NCBI GenBank assembly: GCA_052034085.1
Contig: JBPOJA010000016.1
Span: forward strand, 1-62,626
Reading direction: 5' to 3'
DNA: 62,626 bases
Source of the DNA: UBA1426 sp052034085
GTDB lineage: Bacteria; Bacillota; Clostridia; Peptostreptococcales; Anaerovoracaceae
Notes under the pieces: generated by a model
Seen by the model: only the letters and a program-made list of their open reading frames with translations
Databases searched by the model: none
What the model was told of the DNA's origin: nothing
Made by a program: the position numbers and the translations under genes
Part shown: one piece after another, positions 1-8,664 of the stretch
Layout: the number at the start of each line of letters is the position of its first letter
How positions within the stretch are numbered: position 1 is the first letter of the stretch

Positions 1-21
1 GGTAATATTGACTTGAGACAT
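1..21 (-). CDS. 5' end of an unidentified gene running off the left edge
   Basis: Only the first seven codons (MSQVNIT) are in the window. A strong ribosome binding site (GGAGGTG, at about 30-36 on the plus strand) precedes the ATG with good spacing, so a real gene start is likely. The N-terminus is compatible with proteins that begin with a beta strand, such as the TGS domain of threonyl-tRNA synthetase, but seven residues cannot identify it. It lies downstream of ychF on the same strand, separated by a 292-base leader. Confidence 0.55.
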
Positions 22-313
22 GTTTCTTCACCTCCGGTTTTAGTTGTGGTAACTATATTGTAACCGATTAGGAGAAACATGTTCTCTTTTTTTGTTTTCT
101 AATTTACACCATTATACGGACATAACTTCGATTTCGGCCAAATTCAAGAATTAACTGAAAAACTGCACAATTACTACATATCTATTCAAGCCGAAGCTCG
201 TAGTCTCTCTCCCTTTGGTGTGCCAGGAAGGCAAGAACCTTGCGGCTTTAATGTCTGCAAGGTTCTTGGTTGATTTGTTATATTTTATTTGTAATATCAT
301 CGTGTCCAGGCGT
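22..313 (-). promoter_or_regulatory. Leader/intergenic region upstream of the left-edge gene
   Basis: This gap of about 290 bases holds no gene. It contains the hairpin listed at 232-268 and, on the minus strand, a perfect TATAAT (plus-strand 111-116) about 90 bases before the start codon. The -35 region opposite it is poor. I looked for a T-box (AGGGTGG and the downstream CCGCG) and did not find one. No riboswitch was recognised. Confidence 0.3.
232..268 (-). terminator. Stem-loop after ychF, possible terminator
   Basis: A perfect 12-bp inverted repeat (CAAGAACCTTGC at 232-243, GCAAGGTTCTTG at 257-268) encloses a 13-base loop, 46 bases past the ychF stop. On the minus strand no U tract follows it. 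The T-rich side is on the plus strand. It could be a weak terminator or an RNA-stabilising hairpin. Confidence 0.4.
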
Positions 314-1381
314 CTATACATTGAACCTGAAATTCACTATATCACCGTCCTGCATGATATATTCTTTGCCCTCAAGACGGAGGGTTCCAAGTTCTCTGGC
401 TTTTGACATACTGCCCGCCTCCTTAAAATCATCAAAGCTGATAACTTCCGCTCGGATAAAGCCCCGCTCTATATCCGAATGGATTTTACCGGCAGCCGTC
501 CGGGCATTGGTGCCAGTCTTAATTGTCCAGGCTTTTACCTCGTCATCACCGGCGGTCAGGAATGACAGCAGGCCCAGCCTCCTGTAAACGGTTTCAGCCA
601 GCACTTCCACTCCGGACCTTTCTATGTTCAAATCTTCCATAAACATGTCCCTATCCTCGGGGTCCAATTCGCTTATTTCCATTTCCGCTTTTGCACCTAT
701 GGCAAATACGGGATAGCCGCTCTCCTGACAGTGGGCCTGAATCTGGTCCCAGCCTTCAAGACCCGATGACAGCTGATTATCATCTATATTAACCACTATT
801 ATCACCGGCTTGTCCGTCAAAAACTCCAGGTGTTCAACCGCCTGTCTTTGCTCACCAGACAGATCTATGTTGGCAAAAGTGCCTTCGTTTTCGAAATGAT
901 CCAGCAGGGCCCTAAGCACTTCTTTTTCAGCCGACTGTTCCTTGGTCACTTTTTTGCCTGCTTCAATGCGCTCTATCCTGCCCTCCACCAACTGCAGATC
1001 CGCAAGCAGGAGCTCGGTTTTGATATTTTCAATGTCCCGGATTACATCGATTGACCCGTCAACATGGACAATTTGATTGTCCTCAAAAGCCCTGACTATG
1101 TGAACCAGGCAATCTGCCTGCCTCACATTATTCATGAACTGATTTCCTGAGCCCGTAACCAGGCCGGGAAGATCGATTACCTCAATCTGGGCATAAGTGG
1201 TCTTTTTCGGCCGATGATAATCCGACAAAAAATCTACCCGCCCGTCCGGCACCTTGGCCAGACCCACATGAGCCTCAACTCTTCCCCCCTGAAAAGAGTT
1301 GGTCTCCAATCTTTGGTTTGTCAGCAGATTAAAAAAGGTTGTCTTGCCCACTGTGGGCAGGCCGATAAGCCCTACTTTCAT
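314..1381 (-). CDS. ychF: YchF/OLA1-type GTPase
   Basis: A ribosome-associated P-loop ATPase/GTPase of the Obg superfamily. The 355 residues match the usual length of about 360. The P-loop GLPTVGKT is at 7-14, the G3 motif DLPG at 70-73, and the G4 position reads NIDD (198-201) instead of NKxD, in keeping with YchF's relaxed base specificity. A helical coiled-coil insertion follows (about 120-165), then the C-terminal TGS domain (about 272-355). The ATG has a good AGGAG site 10 bases upstream. The sequence is divergent from the standard GLPNVGKST form, so it may be a YchF paralogue. The next gene upstream is divergent. Confidence 0.9.
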   Translation of the reverse strand: MKVGLIGLPTVGKTTFFNLLTNQRLETNSFQGGRVEAHVGLAKVPDGRVDFLSDYHRPKKTTYAQIEVIDLPGLVTGSGNQFMNNVRQADCLVHIVRAFEDNQIVHVDGSIDVIRDIENIKTELLLADLQLVEGRIERIEAGKKVTKEQSAEKEVLRALLDHFENEGTFANIDLSGEQRQAVEHLEFLTDKPVIIVVNIDDNQLSSGLEGWDQIQAHCQESGYPVFAIGAKAEMEISELDPEDRDMFMEDLNIERSGVEVLAETVYRRLGLLSFLTAGDDEVKAWTIKTGTNARTAAGKIHSDIERGFIRAEVISFDDFKEAGSMSKARELGTLRLEGKEYIMQDGDIVNFRFNV

Positions 1382-1499
1382 TTCATATATCTCCTTCGTT
1401 GCCTTTTGTGTTGATTACTCATACAATAATATCATATGTTTTATACAATCATTTTACCATAACCATACGGCAAAAGGACTGCCACTTGTCAGATTCCTG

Positions 1500-1508
1500 T
1501 GATATAAT
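1500..1508 (+). promoter_or_regulatory. Extended -10 promoter for the lipoprotein gene
   Basis: TGATATAAT is an extended -10 element (TGnTATAAT) 49 bases before the ATG at 1557. The matching -35 position (TGCCAC) is weak, as is usual for extended -10 promoters. Confidence 0.5.
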
Positions 1509-1556
1509 TTCCTCAATAGTTCTTCATTCTTAAATTATGTAAGGGAGGGAGCATCC

Positions 1557-3695
1557 ATGGAAATAAAAAAAAGTATGCGTAAAACTTATCTCGTATTCTT
1601 CTTCATTTTAGCATTTTCAATGTTCCTGTTTTCTGCTTGTGGAGGCGGAGGAGGAGGCGGTGGCCAATCTGCCGGAGTAAAGGATGGGGCCATTGAGTTG
1701 GCTGATGCCCGGCTGGATTTCGGAGCCAATGCCATATCTGATTCATCCAAATCCACCCTTACAGTCATAAAATTAAGCGACTCTGACCACGAGATGGTGG
1801 ACGGCATAAACTCGGACCTTTTTGAGCTCTATCTGGAGGAAGATTTAGACCAGCCGGTTACAGTCACTATTCCCATGAAAAACACTGAAAAGCCTGAAGG
1901 CGATGATATTGGCCCGGCCCTTGGCATCGGCCAAATAGTTACATCAAAAACCGGCAGCACAAACACCCTTTATGCATTCATACCGGCTGAAATAGACGGA
2001 AGCAATATCGTGGCTACTTTTATACCCTCTGAATACATGGCAGAAATCACAGTCAACGGGGCAAACGGCGAAGCCAGGCCCAGCAAAGAAAGAATCCGTT
2101 TCGGCCTTTTCTGGTTCCAGACCTTTTTTGAAGACGGAGGTCACTTTCTGGTTGACTTCCCCGTAGGGAACCTCAAAAAAGACGGTTTCCTCCTGGACTA
2201 TAAAACCAGGCCCGAATTCCTGAAAGACCTGGAAGAAGTCTATGAAACATATCTTAGCAAAGGTTTTACCTACTCCAAGCGCAAGAACTGGCCCATGAAA
2301 GTAACCATTCAAAGCCTGGATGCCGAAGGATATTACTCGGGCTCCTACTGGGCCCCGGCTGAAGGTTCTATCTCCATCAACCGCAAATTCTTTGCAGGAG
2401 GTTATAAAGCAAACCAGGTCAAGCCTCTCCTGGCCCACGAGTTTTTCCACTTTGTCCAGGCCAACTATATGGACGATGCAGGCGACCTGCTTTGGCTTGA
2501 TGAGGCTACAGCCACCTACTTTGAAGGTGAAAAGGCCGGAAAACTTCCCACCATAGTAAGTGAATACAAAGAAAAGATATTTGGAGGCGTTTTCCCCATA
2601 GAAAATACAGCTGGCCAGGGTTATGCAAGAATGTCCTTGATTAAATTCCTTGTGGGCAAAGTTGGTGAAGAAGGTATTAAAAACGTTTATACCATGGCCG
2701 GAGACGGTGCAAGTTGGGATGATGCACTTCTTTCATCCTTTGGCCCCAGGACAAACTGGGCTCCAGTCTTTTATGAGGCTCTGGTCAAGGGAGAAATTGG
2801 CGATTATGCCCCCTTCACCCTCCATAGCAATCTGGCAAAGGGTGGCCTCCCGGAAGTAGGCACTTCTGTAAAATTGGAAATTCCCTCCCCGGATAAAGTC
2901 AAACAGATGCTTGAAAATGATGAGTCACCCCTTCTGGGCTCTGCTACACTGAATATTGAAGCCTTCGGGGCCCAGCTGGTAGCCTTTACCATAGACGAAA
3001 AGAATCTTAAGAATTTAGAAGATGACATGAATCCTGTGGTCAGCGTAGGCGATGGCCACCTGACCTTACTATCCATAAAGGGCCGCGATTTCAACGTAAT
3101 GTCCGGAGGCAGCATGGAGAATTTCAAGAAAGCAACTGCCGATAAAGTAGTCTTCCTGGCAATCGTCACAGGCCTCCATGAAAGCGGCAAAAAAAGTTAT
3201 GAAGTGAAGGCGGAATTCCCCGCTGCCCCGACCTTAGATGAATTGGTGGGTGAATATAAGGATGGCAGCCTTTATCTTAAGGAAGTATATATCGCCGATC
3301 GCTTACTGCAAGCAAATAATGATGACGATGAGGATGGGATTGGTTGCGATTTGGGTATTCTTGAAATGATAAAAGCTATGGAAGGGCAAACGCTAAAAGC
3401 CGTTTTGAGGGTAGCAAAAACGGGAGAGGACAGAGGAACTTTTGATTTTTATGTGATAGATGAAGATGGTGATAGTGATGAGGATGAAGGCCTTGACGAT
3501 CCAATAAAATTTACTTATGCAGGAGGTAAGATGATTTTCGATACTTACATTGATGAAGACACTATCAGCCAAGGTATAATAAATGCTGCTTACGGCAAAA
3601 ACAAAGATGTTACATTAAACGGAGAAGTCCGCTTAAGCGATAAAAACGGTGATGCGCATATCGACGTAGTATTTAAAGGGACCAAGCCTTTATAG
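1557..3695 (+). CDS. Lipoprotein, putative gluzincin-type zinc metallopeptidase
   Basis: This 712-residue exported lipoprotein has a hydrophobic signal peptide (about 8-28) ending in the lipobox FSAC, followed by eight glycines. The catalytic-looking motif HEFFH is at 294-298, with a glutamate in WLDEATATYF at 316. This HExxH-X17-E layout is typical of gluzincins (two zinc-binding histidines plus a distal Glu). It probably acts on proteins at the outer face of the membrane. The C-terminal part is unassigned and contains two very acidic Asp/Glu stretches (NDDDEDG and DEDGDSDEDE), possibly calcium-binding. SD GGGAGG lies just before ATG 1557. It is followed after 8 bases by an Lgt-like gene. 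The family is not identified. Confidence 0.7.
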   Translation: MEIKKSMRKTYLVFFFILAFSMFLFSACGGGGGGGGQSAGVKDGAIELADARLDFGANAISDSSKSTLTVIKLSDSDHEMVDGINSDLFELYLEEDLDQPVTVTIPMKNTEKPEGDDIGPALGIGQIVTSKTGSTNTLYAFIPAEIDGSNIVATFIPSEYMAEITVNGANGEARPSKERIRFGLFWFQTFFEDGGHFLVDFPVGNLKKDGFLLDYKTRPEFLKDLEEVYETYLSKGFTYSKRKNWPMKVTIQSLDAEGYYSGSYWAPAEGSISINRKFFAGGYKANQVKPLLAHEFFHFVQANYMDDAGDLLWLDEATATYFEGEKAGKLPTIVSEYKEKIFGGVFPIENTAGQGYARMSLIKFLVGKVGEEGIKNVYTMAGDGASWDDALLSSFGPRTNWAPVFYEALVKGEIGDYAPFTLHSNLAKGGLPEVGTSVKLEIPSPDKVKQMLENDESPLLGSATLNIEAFGAQLVAFTIDEKNLKNLEDDMNPVVSVGDGHLTLLSIKGRDFNVMSGGSMENFKKATADKVVFLAIVTGLHESGKKSYEVKAEFPAAPTLDELVGEYKDGSLYLKEVYIADRLLQANNDDDEDGIGCDLGILEMIKAMEGQTLKAVLRVAKTGEDRGTFDFYVIDEDGDSDEDEGLDDPIKFTYAGGKMIFDTYIDEDTISQGIINAAYGKNKDVTLNGEVRLSDKNGDAHIDVVFKGTKPL

Positions 3696-3703
3696 GAGTA
3701 TTT

Positions 3704-4537
3704 ATGCATCCCCAAATCGACTTTGATATTTTCGGTCAACATTTTGTATATAGCTCTTATGCCCTCTTCACCTGGATAGGAGCCATAACAGGAATTGTCA
3801 CAGCCCTTCCCTTTCTAAAAAGGGAAGGGCTGAAAATCCGCCAATCCCTTCCCCTGCTCCTTATTATGGCCTTAGGTTTTTTAGTGGGAGCCAGGGTCTT
3901 CAACTTTTTCATCAACCCGGAGGCATACGGTGGCAACCTGCATATCTATACACTCAGACTCAAGGGTCTGGCTGTTTACGGAGGAATTTTCGGGTCCTTC
4001 CTAATCCTTCTGGCCTACAGTTTTTTTAAGAAAAAATCTGTCCTGCCCCTGCTGGATGCTCTGGTCCTGCCTGCCGGCCTGGCTTTTGCCCTGGCCCGGG
4101 TAGGGTGTTTTTTAAACGGTTGCTGTGCCGGCACAGCTACAAAATCACCCCTGGGTGTAAGTTTCCCTCTAAACGAGGTGGAACAGGAAATCATTGACTC
4201 CATTTATTCACTGGTTGGTCTAAGTTCTGCAACTTTGCGTCAATATCCCACCCAGCTTTTTGAGCTGGCTTTGGCACTAGTGGGACTTGTGCCGGTTATG
4301 TGGCTCTATTTTAAAAAACGTCTGCCTGTGGGCGGAGCTTTTTTAATATACGGCATATGGTTTTCCTGTATGCGGCTATTCATACTTCCTTTTCGTGCCC
4401 TGCCCTATAAGGATTTCGTGACTAAAGTATTTTATCCGATTTTTTATGTCAGTCTTATTTTTGTGGGAGCAGCGTTGCTAATCAGTGTATACAAACAAAA
4501 AAATATTAGGCAAAAGAATGAAAGGAAGACTGAATGA
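3704..4537 (+). CDS. Lgt-family protein (prolipoprotein diacylglyceryl transferase-like)
   Basis: A polytopic membrane protein of 277 residues with about seven hydrophobic segments. It belongs to the Lgt family, which moves diacylglycerol from phosphatidylglycerol to the lipobox cysteine of prolipoproteins. The signature loop ARVGCFLNGCCAG keeps the essential arginine, but the Asn of the canonical GRxGNF is Cys. The loop usually reading HGG reads AVYGG, so the catalytic-type His is missing. This is a known variant subgroup, and whether it is a true Lgt is uncertain. It sits directly after a lipoprotein gene and overlaps the next gene by 4 bases (ATGA), so it is translationally coupled. Confidence 0.75.
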   Translation: MHPQIDFDIFGQHFVYSSYALFTWIGAITGIVTALPFLKREGLKIRQSLPLLLIMALGFLVGARVFNFFINPEAYGGNLHIYTLRLKGLAVYGGIFGSFLILLAYSFFKKKSVLPLLDALVLPAGLAFALARVGCFLNGCCAGTATKSPLGVSFPLNEVEQEIIDSIYSLVGLSSATLRQYPTQLFELALALVGLVPVMWLYFKKRLPVGGAFLIYGIWFSCMRLFILPFRALPYKDFVTKVFYPIFYVSLIFVGAALLISVYKQKNIRQKNERKTE

Positions 4538-5298
4538 AGCGCGGAATACCCATAATCGGAATAGTCTTTCTTGTCATCAGCTTTTTCCTGGCTTCAGCCG
4601 GCATTAAGAGCATCACAAAAGATAGTCCTATGGAAAAGCAAACCGTGGAAAATGCCATATATCTAGGCGCCACTCCGCCGTCTGTCGAAAATGAGGGACA
4701 AATAATAATTATCAACGGCACAGTGGAAATTCTGAAACCTGCCTATGATAAAGAAAATGAATTGAGTATCCACTCACCCAGGGCAACTAAAGACACCTAT
4801 GTTTTCACGCCAGATGACAAAGACAATGAAGACTGGGTACTTTGCGAATCTGAGGATTTGCTTGGAACGGTAAAAGTGAGCGGTTACATTATTTCGACCG
4901 GTCTTACGGAGAAATTCAAAGTCAGAAGCACCTACAAGGATTTCGAGCAAAACGAACTCGAAGCAGCAGGGCTGAGGCTAGTAGAAGACAGCAGAACTCC
5001 CCAGAGGTTTTTTTTGAAATCTTCCGGAGACCAGGTCCGTTACCACTACGAAGCTTTCGATATGACTAAAAGCGACAAGGTTACCATTACGGCAAGACAA
5101 AGCGGTGATGTTTTGGAAAATATTGAGGCAATGAAAAAATATGCTGTTGTTGAAGGTGAATTTACCCGTGAAGAACTTCTCAAATATATGCAAGACGACA
5201 ATTTAACTAGCAGAATTCTCGGCTTTTCCATGTCCATATTGTTTTTTGGGCTGGGTGCTTTCAGAATCTGGAGATGGTTTGGAATAAAAGCTCTGTAG
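4534..5298 (+). CDS. Unknown membrane protein with large extracytoplasmic domain
   Basis: I do not recognise the family. The 254 residues start with a membrane segment (about 5-24, IIGIVFLVISFFLASAGI), continue with about 190 mostly polar, beta-rich residues, and end with a second membrane segment (about 228-247) followed by a short basic tail. Two membrane anchors around one extracytoplasmic domain resemble TMEM43-type architecture, but this is only a shape comparison. It starts inside the lgt-like stop codon and so is coupled to it. Its 3' end overlaps the convergent ATP-grasp gene by 38 bases. Confidence 0.7.
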   Translation: MKRGIPIIGIVFLVISFFLASAGIKSITKDSPMEKQTVENAIYLGATPPSVENEGQIIIINGTVEILKPAYDKENELSIHSPRATKDTYVFTPDDKDNEDWVLCESEDLLGTVKVSGYIISTGLTEKFKVRSTYKDFEQNELEAAGLRLVEDSRTPQRFFLKSSGDQVRYHYEAFDMTKSDKVTITARQSGDVLENIEAMKKYAVVEGEFTREELLKYMQDDNLTSRILGFSMSILFFGLGAFRIWRWFGIKAL

Positions 5299-6034
5299 TA
5301 TTGTTTATACCCAGGTAACTTAGCATTCTGCTTCCCACTACATCCTCTATTTCGTTGAATAAAAGAGTTCCATCTTTTAACAGCAGGAAATCCAGGCCGG
5401 CATAATCAATGTGCAGCCGGCCTGTCAGTTTGCATACAAGCTTTTCTTCCGCAGGCGAAGGCTTGTAGATTTCAATTTGGCCCCCCCGGCTGAAGTTTGA
5501 AACATAGCCTTGTCTGGGCCTTCTAAGAACGGCTTGCACTATTTCATTATTAAGAATATAAAATCGCAGATCCCCTGCCAGATTGCTTTGTAGCCTCTGC
5601 TGCAAGCTGTTTCTGTCGAAATCCGGATAAGGTGGTTTAATCACTTCAACCCCTTCTCCGCCATGACCTTTAACCTGTTTTGTAATGAGTTCCGATTCAC
5701 TTTCCCAGGATGCCAGAACAGGCGAGAAATCCACCCCCGCATCTCTTGCGTATTTATAAGCTGCCAGCTTATTGTTACCAAGCAGAGTTATTTCTGAATT
5801 GTTCATTACCCTTATGCCGTTCAGCTCCAATGCCACCGCGAGTTCATAACTGCGGCTTCTGTTTAATGCAAAACCTGATGAAAGTTGCTCCGGGCTCAAA
5901 CCTTTTCTGAAAAAATCTTCAATTAAAACAAGGCTCAGGCCTATTGCTTTTTTCCCAGCCTCGTCCATAAACCACTGTATATAGTCCCGATTTTTTTCGG
6001 CATCTGCTTTTTCGTAAAATAACAGGCCTTTCAT
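5261..6034 (-). CDS. ATP-grasp protein, RimK-like (second of a pair)
   Basis: A 257-residue ATP-grasp enzyme. Such enzymes join a carboxylate to an amine through an acyl phosphate. Visible marks are the preATP-grasp N-terminal part, the ATP-binding central region (GHGGEGVEVIKPP, a glycine-rich loop) and the C-terminal metal-binding strand LLFNEIEDVVGSRML with acidic ligands. It is shorter than RimK (about 300). It overlaps the upstream ATP-grasp gene by 4 bases (ATGA), so the two are made together. The substrate is unknown. The end of the gene overlaps the convergent membrane protein gene. Confidence 0.75.
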   Translation of the reverse strand: MKGLLFYEKADAEKNRDYIQWFMDEAGKKAIGLSLVLIEDFFRKGLSPEQLSSGFALNRSRSYELAVALELNGIRVMNNSEITLLGNNKLAAYKYARDAGVDFSPVLASWESESELITKQVKGHGGEGVEVIKPPYPDFDRNSLQQRLQSNLAGDLRFYILNNEIVQAVLRRPRQGYVSNFSRGGQIEIYKPSPAEEKLVCKLTGRLHIDYAGLDFLLLKDGTLLFNEIEDVVGSRMLSYLGINNTTELLFQTISRF

Positions 6035-6945
6035 TTTGTGTCCTTTCCGGAGCCGGAAGCCATCACTTTATTCTCTATATAAGCCAGAAGTTTATCCGCT
6101 ATGCTAATGCCTGTTGTATTTTCGTAGCTTATAAAGTTAACATTTGAGTTGACTTCGCAAAGGATAGGTTCTTCATTTTCACCATACAATAGGTCAACCC
6201 CGCTGAAATCCAACCCCAGCAGCCTGTGTGCATTGAGTGCCAGCTCTGCCTGCCCATCATTTAATTCCACCGGGAAGCCCCGGCCTCCCAAAGAAATGTT
6301 GGCTCGAAAATCATTGGGATTTTTTCTTTCCATGGCACCAATGATCTGGTCACCGATGATATTTACACGCAGATCTCTGCCCCGGCTGCTTTTTATATTT
6401 TCCTGCATAATAAAACGCCGGTTTCCCAGCATATTCATTAATTTCCGGAACTTTTCCCATGAGGAAATCATGTATACCTGCATGCCAAAGGAGCCAAAGG
6501 CTTCCTTCAGAATGAAATCCTCTCCAAGCTGCCCCACTACGTCCTCGTAATATGCCTTGTCCAATTTATTCTCAAAGAAAGCAAAGGGGCCCAAAATAGT
6601 TTTGGGCACTTTGAGCCCCGTTCCTGCAAAAGCCTGATGCATCAGCACTTTGTTGTCGCAGGTTTCTATTGCCCGGCTATTGTTGAAAACCTTATAGCCC
6701 ATGATTTCCATATGTCGGGCTAAATAAAAATCCTTGTCCCAAAAAAGCACATAATCCGGTTCGTCATGTTCTTTCATGGTGTGAAGCAAAGGCCTGTTGT
6801 TCCTGTCATAAGTCGCGAAGAGTTCTGTGGATTTGACCCCATGCAAACGGTAGCCCAGCCTAGTAGTTTCGGAAAGCATTTTCTCCACCAGGATATTGAC
6901 TTTTGGCACTTCCTCAGAACCGTTGTAAACCAGCCAACCCAACAT
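6031..6945 (-). CDS. ATP-grasp protein, RimK-family ligase (first of a pair)
   Basis: 304 residues, RimK-like. The preATP-grasp domain is at about 1-110, then the ATP-grasp fold with DFILKEAFGSFGMQV (glycine-rich phosphate loop, about 143-157), FIMQENIKSSRGRDLRV (about 178-194) and the metal-binding ILCEVNSNVNF (about 262-272). RimK enzymes add glutamates to proteins or small molecules; the substrate here cannot be told from sequence. It lies 4 bases downstream of thpR and overlaps the second ATP-grasp gene, so the two may form a two-step or heteromeric ligase. Confidence 0.8.
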   Translation of the reverse strand: MLGWLVYNGSEEVPKVNILVEKMLSETTRLGYRLHGVKSTELFATYDRNNRPLLHTMKEHDEPDYVLFWDKDFYLARHMEIMGYKVFNNSRAIETCDNKVLMHQAFAGTGLKVPKTILGPFAFFENKLDKAYYEDVVGQLGEDFILKEAFGSFGMQVYMISSWEKFRKLMNMLGNRRFIMQENIKSSRGRDLRVNIIGDQIIGAMERKNPNDFRANISLGGRGFPVELNDGQAELALNAHRLLGLDFSGVDLLYGENEEPILCEVNSNVNFISYENTTGISIADKLLAYIENKVMASGSGKDTK

Positions 6946-6949
6946 GCAT

Positions 6950-7543
6950 TTATCCTCTTTTCTGTTTAGCTCCTGCTAATTTATATTCTGAAATCTTCGT
7001 ATAAACTCGTTTCCCTGCAAGTTGCTCGCTTTTGAAAAGGAAAAGGCTGACTACCGGTATTTCAGCAAAGTCCGGTCGGTCCAATTCGGCTTTAAGCTCT
7101 TCAAAATCCTTTTCCAGCTTTATTTCCTGGCCTAAAGTAATGTGAGGGCTGAATCTTCGTCTCTCTCTCGCAAAGCCAACGGCTTCGGAGCTTGCCTCCG
7201 TAACTTCATAAAGCTTATATAAGGCTTTCATGTCTCCGCCGATGCCCATCCATAATGTCCTGATATCTTTACAGATGTCTTTGTTACAGCCTTTTCCTGC
7301 GAAAATTCCTGCCTCATCCGCCAAAAGACAAAAAGGCCTGAGTTTGCTGCAGGCCTCTCCCAGCAAGCCATCCAGCTCAAACCACTGGCGATCGCTTAAT
7401 TGATCAAAGAACTTCAGGGTGAGATGGAAATTATCGCTGTGCCTCCATCTCCCTTTCATTGCATTTTCCCGAAACAAATTCCTATATTCGTGAAGTTCAT
7501 TTTTCAGTTGGTCCGGCAATTCAATAGCTAAAAATGCTCTCAT
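6950..7543 (-). CDS. thpR: RNA 2',3'-cyclic phosphodiesterase (2H family)
   Basis: 197 residues of the LigT/ThpR 2H phosphoesterase family, which opens 2',3'-cyclic phosphates to 2'-phosphomonoesters. The two hallmark HxT motifs are present: HLTLKF at about 45-50 and HITLGQ at about 134-139. It is slightly longer than E. coli ThpR (176 residues). It is followed after 4 bases by the ATP-grasp pair and preceded by the M42 peptidase gene with a 23-base gap, so it is probably co-transcribed with both. Confidence 0.88.
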   Translation of the reverse strand: MRAFLAIELPDQLKNELHEYRNLFRENAMKGRWRHSDNFHLTLKFFDQLSDRQWFELDGLLGEACSKLRPFCLLADEAGIFAGKGCNKDICKDIRTLWMGIGGDMKALYKLYEVTEASSEAVGFARERRRFSPHITLGQEIKLEKDFEELKAELDRPDFAEIPVVSLFLFKSEQLAGKRVYTKISEYKLAGAKQKRG

Positions 7544-7566
7544 TTTGGCAATACCTTCTTAAGAAT

Positions 7567-8613
7567 CTATCCCCTGTTTACCACATAAGCATACAACAAG
7601 TCAAAGGTATTGCTTAATCCTTCAACATGGCTTCGCTCATATCCGTGACTTGCCGCCACTCCTGCACCAAGAACACAATGTCTCATCTCATAGCCTGCAT
7701 TGACTGCCAGATCTGCATCGGAATTGTAAAACGGATATACATCTACGCAATAATTGATTTTATTGGCTTCGCACAAATCGGCCAGCCTATTGACAAGAGA
7801 TTGTGTCGATGGGCCTCTTGTATCCTTTGCTCCGATTGAAACCATAGTTTCGTCGCAATTTAAGCCCTCTCCCACGCAGCCCATATCCACAGCGATAATT
7901 TCTTCGGCGTCTTCGGGCACAAAGCCTCCGGCACCGTGACCCACCTCTTCAAACACAGTATAATACAGATAAAGTTTTCTGTTTGGCAGTATGTCTTCAA
8001 TGGCAAGTGCCTTTGCCAGGGCCAAAAGTATTGCACAGGAGAGTTTATCATCCAAAAACCTGCTCTTTATGAAGCCTGAATCGGTGACACTAAACCGCGG
8101 GTTGAAGGTTACCAGATCTCCGCTGTTTATACCTAAACCGAGCAGATCATCCTTATTTCTCACCTTCTCATCCACCACCACTTCCATATTGTCGAAAGTT
8201 CTTACTTTTTCGTTATACTCTTTATTTACATGAACTGCAGGGTTTTCAAGCTGAAATACACCTGAATATTTTTTGCCTGTCCTCGTGTGGATGCTTACAT
8301 TCTCGGTTTCTGTATTATGGGGGGACATGCCGCCAATGGGAGAAATTTTCAGTCTGCCGTTCTCCTTAAGAGTCATCACCATGGCTCCCAGAGTATCAAG
8401 ATGTGAACACAAAATCAGCGGTCCATCCTGACTTTTTTCGCCCTTCAGCTCAACTATAACACCGCCCTTAACCGTCCTCTCAGGCCGTAAACCTATGGCT
8501 TTCAGCTCATTGAACACGTATTCCGAAACCTCATCTGTAAACCCAGAAGGGCTGGGGATTCCGACGATATTTTCCAGTTGTTCAAGAGCATAATCCAGGT
8601 ATTCCTTCTTCAA
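7567..8613 (-). CDS. M42 family metal-dependent aminopeptidase
   Basis: A cytosolic zinc/cobalt aminopeptidase of the M42 family (FrvX/YsdC/PepA type). These form large hollow oligomers that trim peptides. The metal-binding motifs are visible: SHLDTLG (about 69-75), the central RFLDDKLSC (about 186-194, bridging Asp), FEEVGHGAGG (about 221-230, catalytic Glu pair) and AVDMG. The length of 348 is normal. The start ATG has a GGGGG-type site 9 bases upstream. It is the first of a run with thpR and two ATP-grasp ligases. Glutamyl-specific members are known, but specificity is not readable here. Confidence 0.88.
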   Translation of the reverse strand: MKKEYLDYALEQLENIVGIPSPSGFTDEVSEYVFNELKAIGLRPERTVKGGVIVELKGEKSQDGPLILCSHLDTLGAMVMTLKENGRLKISPIGGMSPHNTETENVSIHTRTGKKYSGVFQLENPAVHVNKEYNEKVRTFDNMEVVVDEKVRNKDDLLGLGINSGDLVTFNPRFSVTDSGFIKSRFLDDKLSCAILLALAKALAIEDILPNRKLYLYYTVFEEVGHGAGGFVPEDAEEIIAVDMGCVGEGLNCDETMVSIGAKDTRGPSTQSLVNRLADLCEANKINYCVDVYPFYNSDADLAVNAGYEMRHCVLGAGVAASHGYERSHVEGLSNTFDLLYAYVVNRG

Positions 8614-8664
8614 ATCAGTACCCCCTTTACGATAAAACTGTTTGTTTTGGTTCTATGAGATATT

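Noticed and set aside
72..92. GAGAAACATGTTCTC plus T7 as a plus-strand terminator
   Set aside because: The stem is only 5 bp and no plus-strand gene precedes it.
22..313. T-box or other riboswitch in the leader of the left-edge gene
   Set aside because: The conserved T-box sequence and an antiterminator/terminator pair were not found; only one hairpin and a TATAAT are visible.
1944..2450. Long antisense frame inside the metallopeptidase gene
   Set aside because: A shadow of the plus-strand gene, without SD or recognisable domain.
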